NCBI GenBank assembly: GCA_015062585.1
Contig: SUUJ01000002.1
Location: 17,263 to 81,262, forward strand
Length of the DNA: 64,000 bases
Direction: 5' to 3'
Origin: Alphaproteobacteria bacterium
GTDB lineage: Bacteria; Pseudomonadota; Alphaproteobacteria; RF32; CAG-239
Shown: positions 1-8,817 of the stretch, one piece after another
Numbering within the stretch: position 1 is the first letter of the stretch
How the letters are laid out: each line of letters opens with the position of its first letter
Notes under the pieces: generated by a model
Database searches by the model: none
Seen by the model: the letters and a program-made list of their open reading frames with translations, nothing else
Told to the model about the DNA's origin: nothing
Made by a program: the position numbers and the translations under genes

Positions 1-14
1 AGTGAGTTAAAAAT

Positions 15-485
15 ATGAAGAAAGCCCTAAAAATCATAAGAAATCTTATCGTTTTTGTTTTATGGACATTTTTGTTCGTTTTTCTATCACAAAAACTTTT
101 TATTCTGATATGGAATTTTGATATCTTATCACCTTATTCATGGAATATTATATCAGATTTTTGGAACAAGGGAGGAAGCTTTAAAACCTATCAAGATATC
201 ATTTTTCTGACCTTTTTGTTGTCTTTGCCTTTTTTATATTTTTTCGGACTTCGAAAAGCTAAAAAACTAAACTATGCAAATATGTTTTTAGCTGTTTTCC
301 ATCGTTTTTTTAATGAAAAAATTGATGAACCGGAAAGAATTGTGTTAAAAGGAATGAAATCAACTCAACAATATGTTGATGATGTGAAAAATGAGCTAGA
401 ATCCTTAAAGCCGGAAAAAAATCAGGAAGCTTCTTCGATTCGTGCAAATGTGCTAAAAAAAATAAGCGAAGAAACAAAAAAATAA
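15..485 (+). CDS. Small inner-membrane protein beside VirD4 (unknown)
   Basis: 156 residues. I do not recognise a named family. There are two hydrophobic segments (about residues 8-34 and 60-77) and then a charged, soluble, probably helical tail. The N-terminal part resembles the N terminus of the next gene: both open with a basic-hydrophobic stretch, share an xxFDIL motif followed by a Trp-rich segment, and have a second membrane span. The two look like diverged paralogues. It lies 61 bp before the next gene and upstream of virD4 on the same strand, so it is probably an accessory membrane component of a type IV secretion or conjugation cluster that continues to the left of the window. A TAA at 8-10 may end the previous gene, but too little is visible to call it. 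Confidence 0.7.
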   Translation: MKKALKIIRNLIVFVLWTFLFVFLSQKLFILIWNFDILSPYSWNIISDFWNKGGSFKTYQDIIFLTFLLSLPFLYFFGLRKAKKLNYANMFLAVFHRFFNEKIDEPERIVLKGMKSTQQYVDDVKNELESLKPEKNQEASSIRANVLKKISEETKK

Positions 486-546
486 TTTGTTGTTAACTAA
501 TTCTGTATTAGAATTAAGTAAATAAAAGAATATTAAGGAGTTTTTA

Positions 547-1806
547 TTGAAACCTGTTTTACTTTTGTTGAGAATAATAATTGTAGGCCTTCTATGGAGC
601 GTATTCTTCTTAGAAGGTATAAGAGTTATTATGCTCACAAACTGGTATTTTGATATTCTTCGTTGGACACACTGGCTTCACGCTTGGAACCTTTGGATAT
701 CCGGTTGGGTCATTGACGAACCGAAAGAATGGGCTTTTGTTTTAATCGTCTTTAGTATGATTCCCGTATGGATTACCGTTTGGGTAGCTCTCAGCACCAT
801 AAAATGGGGCGCTATATTTAAGCATCTTTGGTCTGTTCCTTTAAGTTTGTTCGGAAATGTTTTTGAAAAACCGATAAAACAAATCAAAAACACCGTAGCC
901 GTAAAGGTTGTACATAAGAAAAAATCTTACAAAGAGATTCGACCCAAAAGCGCCAATGTACCTGTTGAAGCGCCTGTATCTGCCTTCAATGAAGAAAAAC
1001 GAGCCGCTCTTTCCGGGGCTCCTGTTCGTAAAAAACCCATAAATTATGCTCCGACACCCATTCCTGTCAAAACTCAGGAACCTAAAGAATTTTCTCACTC
1101 TTTGTTCAATTTGGAAGCTGACGAAGATACTATTGATTTTGATCTATTCGAAGAATCTGTTGCACCTAAAGAAGAAAAAGTCGAAACTCCGACCGAAACT
1201 AAGGAACAACCGGTTGTAAAAAAACAGGATAAAAAATCTCAACAACAGCAAAATAACAAAAAATCAGATAATAAACCCCAACAACAGCAAAAGCAAAAAA
1301 CAGCTTCTGCAAACTCTACTTTGGAAATTATTAAACAAAAAGGTTTTGATGTTATTACCGGTGCAACAATCAAAAATACCTTTATCGACTTTATAGGCGT
1401 TTCAAAAACCCAAATACTATTATGCCTTAACGATAAAGAACCGGGCGATTGGCTGGCTGATGAAGAAAGATTCAACGATGAAGAACCTTTATGGTTTTCT
1501 GAAAGTTCTCACCGAATTTCTCCGGTACGCAAAGCCGATCTTGCCAGATTGACCTTGGAAGAAAAATTAAAAGATGCTGATTTATCATTTAGCGTAACAC
1601 CTTATGTGATTATCCAAATAGGAAACATTATCAATGCCGAAGATATGCTTGATATTTGGAATGATATGAATGTAAATGTTACCAGAATAGATAGAGGAAC
1701 ACCAAAGGAAATACCTCTGTTTGCCAAAAACATTGAAGACGCTGATGACAAAGCAGATAAATCTGTCTTAGAAAAAATCAAAAAATTACTAAGAACTATC
1801 GCTTAA
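547..1806 (+). CDS. Membrane-anchored protein with Gln/Lys-rich linker, T4SS-associated (unknown)
   Basis: 419 residues with a TTG start, chosen because a good AAGGAG lies six bases upstream (534-540). Two N-terminal membrane spans (about residues 5-30 and 58-80) resemble the preceding small protein. A long low-complexity linker follows (about 95-255), rich in Pro, Glu and Lys and with poly-Gln/Lys runs. The C-terminal region (about 258-400) looks like a compact alpha/beta domain that I do not recognise. Only 13 bp separate it from virD4, so the two are almost certainly co-transcribed. A role next to the coupling protein, such as recruiting substrates to VirD4, is inference from position only. 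Confidence 0.75.
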   Translation: MKPVLLLLRIIIVGLLWSVFFLEGIRVIMLTNWYFDILRWTHWLHAWNLWISGWVIDEPKEWAFVLIVFSMIPVWITVWVALSTIKWGAIFKHLWSVPLSLFGNVFEKPIKQIKNTVAVKVVHKKKSYKEIRPKSANVPVEAPVSAFNEEKRAALSGAPVRKKPINYAPTPIPVKTQEPKEFSHSLFNLEADEDTIDFDLFEESVAPKEEKVETPTETKEQPVVKKQDKKSQQQQNNKKSDNKPQQQQKQKTASANSTLEIIKQKGFDVITGATIKNTFIDFIGVSKTQILLCLNDKEPGDWLADEERFNDEEPLWFSESSHRISPVRKADLARLTLEEKLKDADLSFSVTPYVIIQIGNIINAEDMLDIWNDMNVNVTRIDRGTPKEIPLFAKNIEDADDKADKSVLEKIKKLLRTIA

Positions 1807-1819
1807 TAAGAGGATAAAA

Positions 1820-4039
1820 ATGGCTTTAGAAAAAGAAGGCGAAGAATGGAAAGAATATAACAGTGCTGTCAGATGGATGGTTATAGCTTGCGCTATTTCT
1901 GTTGTACTCACTATAATTTTTGCAATTTTTTCAATACCGTTAGCCTATTTGGTGGGTAATGGTATTTCTAAAGAAAGCATTGATGATGTTTCAAAATTTA
2001 TATCTTTTATCTTTACTCGTGATGGTTTTCTAAAACATCGCTACTGGGTTTGGTTTAAACAACTTATGAACTACAACGGCTCTTTTTCTCTAAGCCTTTG
2101 GATTCCTCTATTGCCCTTTATTTCACTACCAATCGGTGCTTTTTTAGGTGCAATAACCAATCCTTATCGATTCCAATCAAATGTTCATGGTTCAGCTCGT
2201 TTAGCTGACGAAAAAGATGTTAAAAAAATGGGGTTATTTGATGGTTTTTGCATCGTTGTAGGCCGATTTAAAGGCAAACTTTTAAGAATGAACGAAACTC
2301 TTTCTGTTTTATGCTGCGCTCCTCCGGGAACCGGTAAAACAGTTGGTGTTGTTATGCCTACCATTTACAATTCACCGACCATGAGTATCGTTGTAAACGA
2401 CCCAAAACCTGAATTATGCTATTCTACCTCCGGTGCCAGAGCAAAAATAGGTCCTGTTTTTATCATTAACTGGGGTATGGAGGACAATCCGGCCGAAGGT
2501 ATTTATTATCCTTCATGGAACCCGTTATCTCCAAACGCTGTTCCTGCTCAAGGTCCGGGTCGTGATATGTATGTCGATTCTATGTGCAACACCTTGGTCG
2601 AAGAACCAAAAGGCGGTGCAGACCCCCACTGGTCAAAGACAGGTCGTGCAGCCCTAAACGGATTCATTCACTTTATTGTATCAAAATGCGAAAAAGCTCG
2701 CGCCAACGACTACTTTATCGGACGCGTTTTCGAAGGAAAATTGGACGACGATGATAAAAAAGTGCTAGAGGGTTATTATATGAGTATGAACGACCCTCAA
2801 GCCGCCCGCGCACTGGCAAATCTCCGAGGAGGCACTCTAAATATCGACAATTACCTTCCTATCGGAACTTGGGCTTTGCTACCGGAAAAATGGATTGGCC
2901 ATGAATCTTGTATTGCTATGATTCTGGAATGGATTACCGAAGCTCAAATCAAACAATCTCAAGACATTAAACGCCGTTTGGAAGAAGGCGATCAAATGGC
3001 CGCCATGGCAGACCCTATGCGAGACTTGTTGGAAGAAGCTATTGAAGAGGCTCGTAAATTCGGTTATTCTCAACGCTGTATAGTGGAGCTTAGCCAACTC
3101 AGTTCAATGCCCGATAAAGAGCGTGGTTCTGTACTTTCTACCGCTTTTGCAGGTATTGGTATTTTCAAAAACTCAGCTGTTGTGGCCCGAACAAGCTTTT
3201 CCGATCTTGCATTTAAGGATTTGCGCGGTATGAAAGATCCTATTACCGGTCAATTTAAGCCTATATCTGTTTATTTGTCGGTAAACCAAGTAGATGCCCA
3301 AGCTTTGAGTGTTATTTCAGGTACATTCTTTGACTTAATGTCATCTTACCTTATTGCTAACCCACCAAATTTTGTGAATTCCACCGATGGCAAAATGGGT
3401 CCTTTCCCTTGTTTGTTCGCAATCGACGAGTTCCCAACCCTGCCAAAACTAAAAGCTGTTATTGACGGTCCGGCGGTTGGTCGTGGTCAAAAAGTTTCTT
3501 ATCTTTTAATCGGACAAGATTTAGGACAAATTTCAGGTAAATATGGTAAAGATGACCTTGAAACAGTTATATCTACCACCGCCTGCAAAGTTATTTTATC
3601 TCAAAACAACGAAGTAACTGCCCAGCGTTTCTCTAAAATGATAGGTAATAAGACTGTACAAACCACCTCTTATTCAAAACAAGAAGGTTTATCTAAAGGT
3701 GCTAATCCTTTTGCTAAAAATGTAAGTTATAGTTTGCAAGCGGCTCCTGTTATATCAACAACCCAACTACTAAGCTTACCTATGCTTAAGCAGGTTGTTT
3801 TAATGCAAAGTTTTATTGATAGACCTATTATTGCCGATTCTCCTCGTTGGTATTTGGATCCTAAAATGAAAGCTTTACAAAAACTTCCGCCTGCTCCTAA
3901 TGTTCCTGACTGGATTGTTGCTCAACGAGAAGATATTAACGACGATATGTTATCAAAACTCGGTATTGAATATAACGAAAATAGCGATAACGGAGAATTT
4001 GAAGAATACGAAAAAGAATTTAGTGAAGAAGATAATTAG
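1820..4039 (+). CDS. virD4: VirD4/TraG-type type IV secretion coupling ATPase
   Basis: 739 residues. Coupling proteins are inner-membrane hexameric ATPases that select protein or DNA substrates and feed them to a type IV secretion channel. Visible here are two N-terminal membrane spans (about 18-46 and 92-112), a Walker A loop PPGTGKT near 168-175, the DPKPE segment typical of the family near 194-199, and a Walker B region AIDEFPTLPK near 533. The length fits TraG/VirD4 proteins. The start has an AGAGGA site. It is the last gene of a plus-strand run and is followed by a strong bidirectional terminator. No relaxase or VirB gene is inside the window, so conjugation cannot be separated from effector secretion. 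Confidence 0.93.
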   Translation: MALEKEGEEWKEYNSAVRWMVIACAISVVLTIIFAIFSIPLAYLVGNGISKESIDDVSKFISFIFTRDGFLKHRYWVWFKQLMNYNGSFSLSLWIPLLPFISLPIGAFLGAITNPYRFQSNVHGSARLADEKDVKKMGLFDGFCIVVGRFKGKLLRMNETLSVLCCAPPGTGKTVGVVMPTIYNSPTMSIVVNDPKPELCYSTSGARAKIGPVFIINWGMEDNPAEGIYYPSWNPLSPNAVPAQGPGRDMYVDSMCNTLVEEPKGGADPHWSKTGRAALNGFIHFIVSKCEKARANDYFIGRVFEGKLDDDDKKVLEGYYMSMNDPQAARALANLRGGTLNIDNYLPIGTWALLPEKWIGHESCIAMILEWITEAQIKQSQDIKRRLEEGDQMAAMADPMRDLLEEAIEEARKFGYSQRCIVELSQLSSMPDKERGSVLSTAFAGIGIFKNSAVVARTSFSDLAFKDLRGMKDPITGQFKPISVYLSVNQVDAQALSVISGTFFDLMSSYLIANPPNFVNSTDGKMGPFPCLFAIDEFPTLPKLKAVIDGPAVGRGQKVSYLLIGQDLGQISGKYGKDDLETVISTTACKVILSQNNEVTAQRFSKMIGNKTVQTTSYSKQEGLSKGANPFAKNVSYSLQAAPVISTTQLLSLPMLKQVVLMQSFIDRPIIADSPRWYLDPKMKALQKLPPAPNVPDWIVAQREDINDDMLSKLGIEYNENSDNGEFEEYEKEFSEEDN

Positions 4040-4043
4040 TTAT

Positions 4044-4072
4044 AAAAAACGCCTTTTTCTAAGGCGTTTTTT
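4044..4072. terminator. Bidirectional intrinsic terminator
   Basis: A 12-bp perfect stem (AAAAAACGCCTT with its complement) closes a 5-nt loop and carries T-runs on both strands. It separates the convergent virD4 and yacG genes. Confidence 0.9.
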
Positions 4073-4073
4073 A

Positions 4074-4262
4074 TTATTCAGCATCATCTTTCGGTGTCAG
4101 AGCCTCTTCCAGTTCTTTAATATCATTTTCATCAAGCCTGTTAGCTTCAAAAGTATATTTTCCGCTAAACCAATTACCCAAATCTATATCAGCACACCTT
4201 TTAGAACAAAAAGGCTTATATTTGTCATCTTCATATTCTTTTTTACATATGGCACAAATCAT
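4074..4262 (-). CDS. yacG: YacG zinc-binding DNA gyrase inhibitor
   Basis: 62 residues. The YacG family are tiny zinc proteins that in E. coli bind GyrB and inhibit gyrase. Cys3-x2-Cys6 and Cys19-x3-Cys23 form the expected zinc knuckle, followed by the family's R-C-A-D-I-D-LG-W segment and an acidic C-terminal tail. It overlaps the RNase E/G gene by 4 bp (ATGA), giving the maf-rng-yacG order common in alphaproteobacteria. Gyrase inhibition in this organism is inferred from the family. Confidence 0.92.
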   Translation of the reverse strand: MICAICKKEYEDDKYKPFCSKRCADIDLGNWFSGKYTFEANRLDENDIKELEEALTPKDDAE

Positions 4263-5410
4263 TTTTCTACCCTTCCTGTCCCTTTACAAGTCGGACACTC
4301 TTCAGAAAAAACATCGCTTAAAGTAGGTCTTCGTCTGTTTCTGACAATTTCAACATTTCCGGCTCTGCTCAAACCTAAAACCCTTGCCTTACAAACATCT
4401 TCTTTCAGCTCTTTTTCTAAAATTTCCATACTGTTTTTCAAAAATTTATATTCAGAAACACCGGCAAAATCTACTATTATTTTTCCCGACAGATTTCTTA
4501 ATATTATTTGCCTTGCAATTTCTTGAGCCGCTTCATTATTAAGCCTGCCAAGTCCTCCTTGAGAACACCCTTCTCCGCTATCTACATCAATAGCAACAAA
4601 AGCTTTTGTTTCTTCTATAATAACTCTACCGCCGCATTTTAACTTTACTTCTTTTTGTAAAGCATCATTTATCATTTCTGAAATACCGTTATTTTCAAAA
4701 GCTTTGTTATCATACTCAACATCACAAATATTTAAAAACTTATCTTCCAACAAATGATTATCAACCACAACTTTATCAAGACAAGTTGTTTCTCTTGCTA
4801 AAACATCTTCAATTATATTATCCTTCAAATACAACAAACACGGCGCATCAGATGATTTTGCTTTTTTTACAATTTCATCAAACAAGTTTTCTAAACACCG
4901 CATCTCTGCCAATATATCATCTTTTTTTGCATCTTTTGCTGATGTTCTTATGGTAAATCCGCCGCTGTTTGCATTTTCCATAATCAAATTAACTAAATTT
5001 TCTCTTATCTCATCATCATCTATTTTATTTGATACGGTTATTTCTTCACCATATGGATCATACACCAAATAAACACCGGCCAAACGCAAAAATCTTGACA
5101 ATCTGGCGCCTTTTTCAGCTCTTTGCTCTTGAGATACCTGAACTATAACACCTTGTCCTTCTATAGCCTCTAAACTCTCCAAATTGTTTTCTTCCGAATT
5201 TATAAAAGCATCTCTGTTAGAACCTATATTAACAAAATACCCTGTTTTATCATTAGCTGTTTTGATTTTTTTTGTAATTCGACCGAGATAAATATTTCCT
5301 TCATTTGCTTTATTATTGTCAACAACGAACAATTCTTTCAAATTACCATTATCTAAACATGCAATTTTCTTTATTCCGTTTTTATTTTCTATAACAAGCT
5401 TATTTATCAT
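4259..5410 (-). CDS. rng: Ribonuclease E/G family endoribonuclease (short form)
   Basis: 383 residues. RNase E/G enzymes cleave single-stranded AU-rich RNA for rRNA maturation and mRNA decay. An S1-like RNA-binding region covers about residues 35-115. The catalytic core carries the metal-binding acidic motif IDVDSGEG (about 270-277) and a second Asp in IIVDFAG (about 313). The C terminus ends with the zinc-link CPTCKGTG. It is clearly shorter than E. coli RNase G (489 residues) and has no RNase E-type scaffold tail. It overlaps maf and yacG by 4 bp each, so translation is probably coupled. No other RNase E/G is in the window; whether this is the only one is unknown. Confidence 0.93.
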   Translation of the reverse strand: MINKLVIENKNGIKKIACLDNGNLKELFVVDNNKANEGNIYLGRITKKIKTANDKTGYFVNIGSNRDAFINSEENNLESLEAIEGQGVIVQVSQEQRAEKGARLSRFLRLAGVYLVYDPYGEEITVSNKIDDDEIRENLVNLIMENANSGGFTIRTSAKDAKKDDILAEMRCLENLFDEIVKKAKSSDAPCLLYLKDNIIEDVLARETTCLDKVVVDNHLLEDKFLNICDVEYDNKAFENNGISEMINDALQKEVKLKCGGRVIIEETKAFVAIDVDSGEGCSQGGLGRLNNEAAQEIARQIILRNLSGKIIVDFAGVSEYKFLKNSMEILEKELKEDVCKARVLGLSRAGNVEIVRNRRRPTLSDVFSEECPTCKGTGRVEK

Positions 5411-5976
5411 TTTACCCCGGCTCCAATTAACAAATTACGCGCTTCAAACAAAGGCAAACCAACCACACTACTGTAAGAACCTATCATTTGTTTTACAAAA
5501 CCGGCTAATTTTCCCTCTATTTTATAACCGGCACAACCATGCCACTCGCCGGAATTTACATATTCTAATATTTCTTTTTCAGTCAATTTTTTCATTTTTA
5601 TTTTTGTTGAATTAAGTTTTACAACAGCTTTTCCTTTTTTATCAACCACACAAACCCCTGTTAAAACTTTATGTGTTTTACCTGAAAGCATTTGCATAAC
5701 TTTAACTTGTTCTTCGTCTGAGTGAGATTTTTGAATGATTGTCGTTTGACAAACAACAACAGTATCCGAAGCCAGAACAACCTCACCTTTATGTTTATTT
5801 GCCACAAACAATGCCTTTTCTTTAGCCATTCTCTTAACATACTGGCTTGGTTTTTCTTTATTTTTAGGAGTTTCATCAATATCTGCCGGCTCTATTTTAG
5901 CCGGTTCAAAACCTATTTGCGACAACAACATTTTTCGCTGTGGAGACTGCGAAGCTAATATAAAATCTTTTACCAT
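5407..5976 (-). CDS. maf: Maf-like nucleoside triphosphate pyrophosphatase
   Basis: 189 residues. Maf proteins hydrolyse non-canonical or methylated NTPs to the monophosphate and are linked to division arrest. The signature ASQSPQR lies at residues 8-14, DIDE near 33-36, and the catalytic-Asp segment ASDTVV near 69-74. The G-C-A-G-Y-K-I-E-G segment takes the place of the usual GKAGGYAIQG. The length is normal. It is the first gene of the maf-rng-yacG operon, and its stop overlaps the start of rng. Confidence 0.92.
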   Translation of the reverse strand: MVKDFILASQSPQRKMLLSQIGFEPAKIEPADIDETPKNKEKPSQYVKRMAKEKALFVANKHKGEVVLASDTVVVCQTTIIQKSHSDEEQVKVMQMLSGKTHKVLTGVCVVDKKGKAVVKLNSTKIKMKKLTEKEILEYVNSGEWHGCAGYKIEGKLAGFVKQMIGSYSSVVGLPLFEARNLLIGAGVK

Positions 5977-5997
5977 ATTAAAATTCCAAATAAAAAA

Positions 5998-6027
5998 GGG
6001 TTTTTAGCTACAAAAATCTAAAAACCC
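5998..6027 (-). terminator. Intrinsic terminator after dksA
   Basis: Perfect 10-bp stem (GGGTTTTTAG paired with CTAAAAACCC) around a 10-nt loop, followed on the minus strand by a T-rich tract. It lies between the dksA stop and the maf start, so maf-rng-yacG need their own promoter. Confidence 0.85.
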
Positions 6028-6036
6028 ATAAAAAAA

Positions 6037-6462
6037 CTATACTTCATCGTCATAAGTTTTTTCCATTCTTTCGTGACGCTCTTGAGCTTCTATCGAAAGA
6101 GTGGTAACCGGACGAGCCTCTAATCTTTCCAAACCGATAGGATCACCTGTTTCCTCACAGTATCCGTAAGATCCGTCTTCTATTCTTTTCAAAGCCTCAT
6201 CTATTTTAGAGATAAGTTTTCTTGCTCTATCACGAGTTCTTAACTCCAAAGCTTTATCTGACTCTAAAGAAGCTCTGTCAATTTGATCCGGTTGATTTAA
6301 ACCGCCTTGTTTCAAATCATCTAATGTGTCTTTAGATTGACCGATTAAAGATTTTTTCCAAGATAACAACTTCTGACGAAAATATTCCAAATGCATTTCG
6401 CACATATATTCTTCGTCTTTAGATGGTCTGTAATCAGGTGAAAGAACAATTTCGCTATCCAT
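6037..6462 (-). CDS. dksA: DksA-type RNA polymerase-binding transcription factor
   Basis: 141 residues. DksA inserts a coiled coil into the RNA polymerase secondary channel and works with ppGpp in the stringent response. The coiled-coil tip motif DxxDxA is present (Asp59, Asp62, Ala64). The globular domain reads YCEETGDPIGLERLEARP, so only one of the four usual zinc-finger Cys remains (Cys102). This is the zinc-independent form seen across alphaproteobacteria, not a defect. A strong AAGGAG precedes the start. It is a single gene with its own terminator. Confidence 0.95.
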   Translation of the reverse strand: MDSEIVLSPDYRPSKDEEYMCEMHLEYFRQKLLSWKKSLIGQSKDTLDDLKQGGLNQPDQIDRASLESDKALELRTRDRARKLISKIDEALKRIEDGSYGYCEETGDPIGLERLEARPVTTLSIEAQERHERMEKTYDDEV

Positions 6463-6561
6463 TAAATAACTCCTTAAATTGCAATAATAAAATTTTAGTT
6501 AAAGATATAGTAAACAAATATAAATTCAAGCAAAAACAAAGGTTTTTCACTTAAATATTTT

Positions 6562-6984
6562 TTACCTTACAAGTTTTGCTAATTCAACTTCCACTCTTAG
6601 CTCTATTTCAGCTAATATTTCTTTCAATTTTTCATCATTTGTTTCTACATCTTTTTGTTTAACCAAACGAGATATTTCTATCAATTTTTCCTTAGAAACA
6701 ACCCCTGTTATAATTTCTTGTCGTATTTCTTCTAAATTATCAAGTAATGTATTTGCTTTTTTTATCAATTTTTTTCTTATTTGCTTTTCTTCATCACCGT
6801 CAACCATCTGAGCCGCAAAAATAGCTCCTGCACCACTTACAGCCGATGCTGTATTAACATCAGCCATTGAGTTTGTACTTACATTTTTCAAATAATCAGA
6901 AAAATTTTCACCTGATGATATTTTTCTGGTGCCGTTGTTCTTTGATATTTCTGTATTTTTCTTTACATTATCAACTCTAAACAA
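6562..6984 (-). CDS. fliX: FliX flagellar assembly regulator
   Basis: 140 residues with a TTG start, selected by an AGGGAG six bases upstream. In Caulobacter, FliX couples early flagellar assembly to activity of the sigma54 activator FlbD. The N-terminal 60 residues are low complexity and end in a small-residue segment (SAVSGAGAIFAAQ). The C-terminal helical half matches the family pattern: A..LLD.LE..R..I..G, then L..I..LV...., then L..IL.EIE.R..VELAKL. No other flagellar gene lies in the window. The preceding minus-strand gene is a pilin-like protein 10 bp away, so the two may be co-transcribed. Confidence 0.85.
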   Translation of the reverse strand: MFRVDNVKKNTEISKNNGTRKISSGENFSDYLKNVSTNSMADVNTASAVSGAGAIFAAQMVDGDEEKQIRKKLIKKANTLLDNLEEIRQEIITGVVSKEKLIEISRLVKQKDVETNDEKLKEILAEIELRVEVELAKLVR

Positions 6985-6994
6985 AATATACTCC

Positions 6995-7561
6995 CTAATA
7001 AAAATACCATTTTATAAAATTTGAATCATTTTTACAATTTTCTATAGACAACTTTGAATCCACCGGAAAAGATTTGCCGTTTTTCTTAGGAAAATAAGCT
7101 ACAGGAACATTATTTATATCAATTTGAAAAATATTAGTTTTTCTTCTTTCTAACCAATTTATTTGTGATAATGTTATACAAGCTTTTGGATTTAAATCAT
7201 CAAAAACAATTGTATAACCCTTTTCCCCGTTTTTTGCTACAACAACCCCACCATTTAACCTATGTTTCAAAGAATAAGAGCTTCCCGATTTCAGACACAT
7301 ATGATTCGGAGCTGTTTTATCTGTTTCACATATTTTTTTATTAAAATCAGCATCTATTTCATATTTTCCCGAAAATGTGTAGTTTGCTGATATTATTTTT
7401 TGCAAATCTTTTATATCGGAAGAAGCTAAACTTTGCTTTAAAACATCATAAGAACTTGTTACAACTTTTAGCACACCAATTCCAACCAAAGAAATTATTG
7501 ATATAGCACCTAAAACTTCTACTAAGGAACTTCCTTTTTGATTATTTTTTCTTAAAAACAT
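6995..7561 (-). CDS. Type IV pilin-like prepilin protein
   Basis: 188 residues. It has a class III (prepilin) signal: a short basic leader, a Gly10-Ser11 cleavage site, Glu at position +5 of the mature protein (SSLVE), and a continuous hydrophobic helix to about residue 34. The rest is a globular domain with two pairs of Cys (near 77/91 and 127/174), which could form disulfides as in pseudopilins or PilS-type pilins. A GGAG site precedes the ATG. No pilus assembly ATPase or prepilin peptidase is visible here. It could be a minor pilin, a competence pseudopilin or a T4SS-associated pilin. Confidence 0.75.
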   Translation of the reverse strand: MFLRKNNQKGSSLVEVLGAISIISLVGIGVLKVVTSSYDVLKQSLASSDIKDLQKIISANYTFSGKYEIDADFNKKICETDKTAPNHMCLKSGSSYSLKHRLNGGVVVAKNGEKGYTIVFDDLNPKACITLSQINWLERRKTNIFQIDINNVPVAYFPKKNGKSFPVDSKLSIENCKNDSNFIKWYFY

Positions 7562-7706
7562 ATCTTTCTCCGCAATATATATAATAACAATATCATTAAA
7601 ATATCATATAAACAACTAATTATATCATTTTTTTCTTTAATTTTTTTTATATTTATTTATACTCATATTCGTAAATTATATTTTATATAAAAAATAGGAG
7701 TTTCTA

Positions 7707-8249
7707 ATGAATAAAAATATAGCCTTGTTAGCAGCTGTTTCTGTATTAGCTTTATCAGCTAATGCAAACGCTTTAGAATTTAGACCATATGTTGGTGTTC
7801 AATACAACTACACTGAAGTAGATGCAAAAGAAGTTAAACCTGATATGAATTCATATTCCGTTGTTATCGGAACTGAATACAACAAATATTTTTCTACAGA
7901 AGTTTTCTACCAAAATTCAGATAAATCAAATGATATGATTAACGGTACAAAAGTAAAATCTGATTTTGACGCTTACGGTTTAGATGCCTACGCTTATTTA
8001 CCGCTAGGTTGTGATAGAGTATGGTCTGTTTTTGCAACAGCCGGTATCGCAAACTATGATTCTGATACATCATCAGTTCAAGGAAAAGGCGAAGATAACG
8101 GTCTTGGTTATCGTTTAGGTGCCGGTATTCAATACAGCATCACAAACGATCTGGCTGTAAGAGCTATTGCTCGTCATATTTGGGCTGATAAACTCGAAGA
8201 TGTTGATGATATGAAAGAATTTTCTTTGGGTGTTAAATACGCTTTCTAA
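7707..8249 (+). CDS. Small outer-membrane beta-barrel protein
   Basis: 180 residues with a Sec signal peptide (cleavage near ANA, residue 22). The mature part has alternating amphipathic beta strands and ends in the aromatic signature (FSLGVKYAF) recognised by the BAM complex. The pattern fits OmpA-like or Opa-type 8-stranded barrels, and I see no periplasmic OmpA peptidoglycan domain. An AGGAG lies six bases before the ATG. The 145 bp upstream are extremely AT-rich and contain nothing I can call firmly. The gene has its own terminator. Confidence 0.85.
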   Translation: MNKNIALLAAVSVLALSANANALEFRPYVGVQYNYTEVDAKEVKPDMNSYSVVIGTEYNKYFSTEVFYQNSDKSNDMINGTKVKSDFDAYGLDAYAYLPLGCDRVWSVFATAGIANYDSDTSSVQGKGEDNGLGYRLGAGIQYSITNDLAVRAIARHIWADKLEDVDDMKEFSLGVKYAF

Positions 8250-8266
8250 TAAAGCGAAATTATAAA

Positions 8267-8296
8267 ATAAAAAGGAAGTTTTCACTTCCTTTTTAT
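8267..8296 (+). terminator. Intrinsic terminator after the beta-barrel gene
   Basis: Stem of 11-13 bp (AAAAAGGAAGT with its complement) around a 4-nt loop, ending in a T-run. Confidence 0.88.
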
Positions 8297-8346
8297 TTTA
8301 TTCAAACTATATTATACAAAAAATAAATATAAAGGATTTAATAAAA

Positions 8347-8817
8347 ATGAAAAAAGCGATTACAACTTTGTTTTTTATATTGTTCATTATATCTTGTTCA
8401 CAAAAAGATACCACAGCCGAAAAAACAAAAGAAGCTAATTCAAACTTAGATAAAAATACTGTTTTTTCTTTTGATGTAAATAATTTAAAAACAGGATGTG
8501 ATTACGATTCTGAGTTGGTTTGCACTATAAATAGTGCTGTAAAATGCACTTTAAATCCTTTATTTAAAGAATGTGAAAAAATAAAAGACAGACTACCTGC
8601 TTTTGTTTTTATGCAAGATGAAACTCTTCAAAGACCAACCTTTCAATCTTATAAAATAAACAAACTCACACCGAGAGAAGACGGAGCTATTGAAGTTTAT
8701 ACTCAAAGTACCTGTAATGGAAATTGGTTTGGATTGTGTAATGGAAATATTGTATATGTTATGAAAAGTATAGATTCAAAATGGTATATAAAAGATATGT
8801 ATGCACTTGAATTTTAA
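8347..8817 (+). CDS. Putative lipoprotein (unknown)
   Basis: 156 residues. A hydrophobic signal ends in a lipobox (F-I-I-S-C, Cys17), so the mature protein should be lipidated. The mature part has a disordered Lys/Glu-rich start (about 18-45), then a Cys-rich domain (Cys at about 55, 62, 69, 75, 80, 123 and 130) that is likely disulfide-bonded in the periplasm. I do not recognise the family. An AAAGGA site precedes the ATG. Its stop overlaps by 4 bp the stop of the convergent gene. Confidence 0.75.
   Translation: MKKAITTLFFILFIISCSQKDTTAEKTKEANSNLDKNTVFSFDVNNLKTGCDYDSELVCTINSAVKCTLNPLFKECEKIKDRLPAFVFMQDETLQRPTFQSYKINKLTPREDGAIEVYTQSTCNGNWFGLCNGNIVYVMKSIDSKWYIKDMYALEF

Noticed and set aside
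15..1806. A duplicated, broken gene pair
   Set aside because: The two frames share only the N-terminal membrane part and both are intact with their own starts, so this is paralogy, not a pseudogene.
3900..4526. Long plus-strand open frame antisense to yacG and rng
   Set aside because: It overlaps the end of virD4, a strong terminator and two genes with clear family motifs. It has no ribosome site and reads as low-complexity hydrophobic sequence.
6466..6482. CtrA-like TTAA pair upstream of dksA
   Set aside because: Spacing is eight, not seven, and the region includes the dksA ribosome-binding site.
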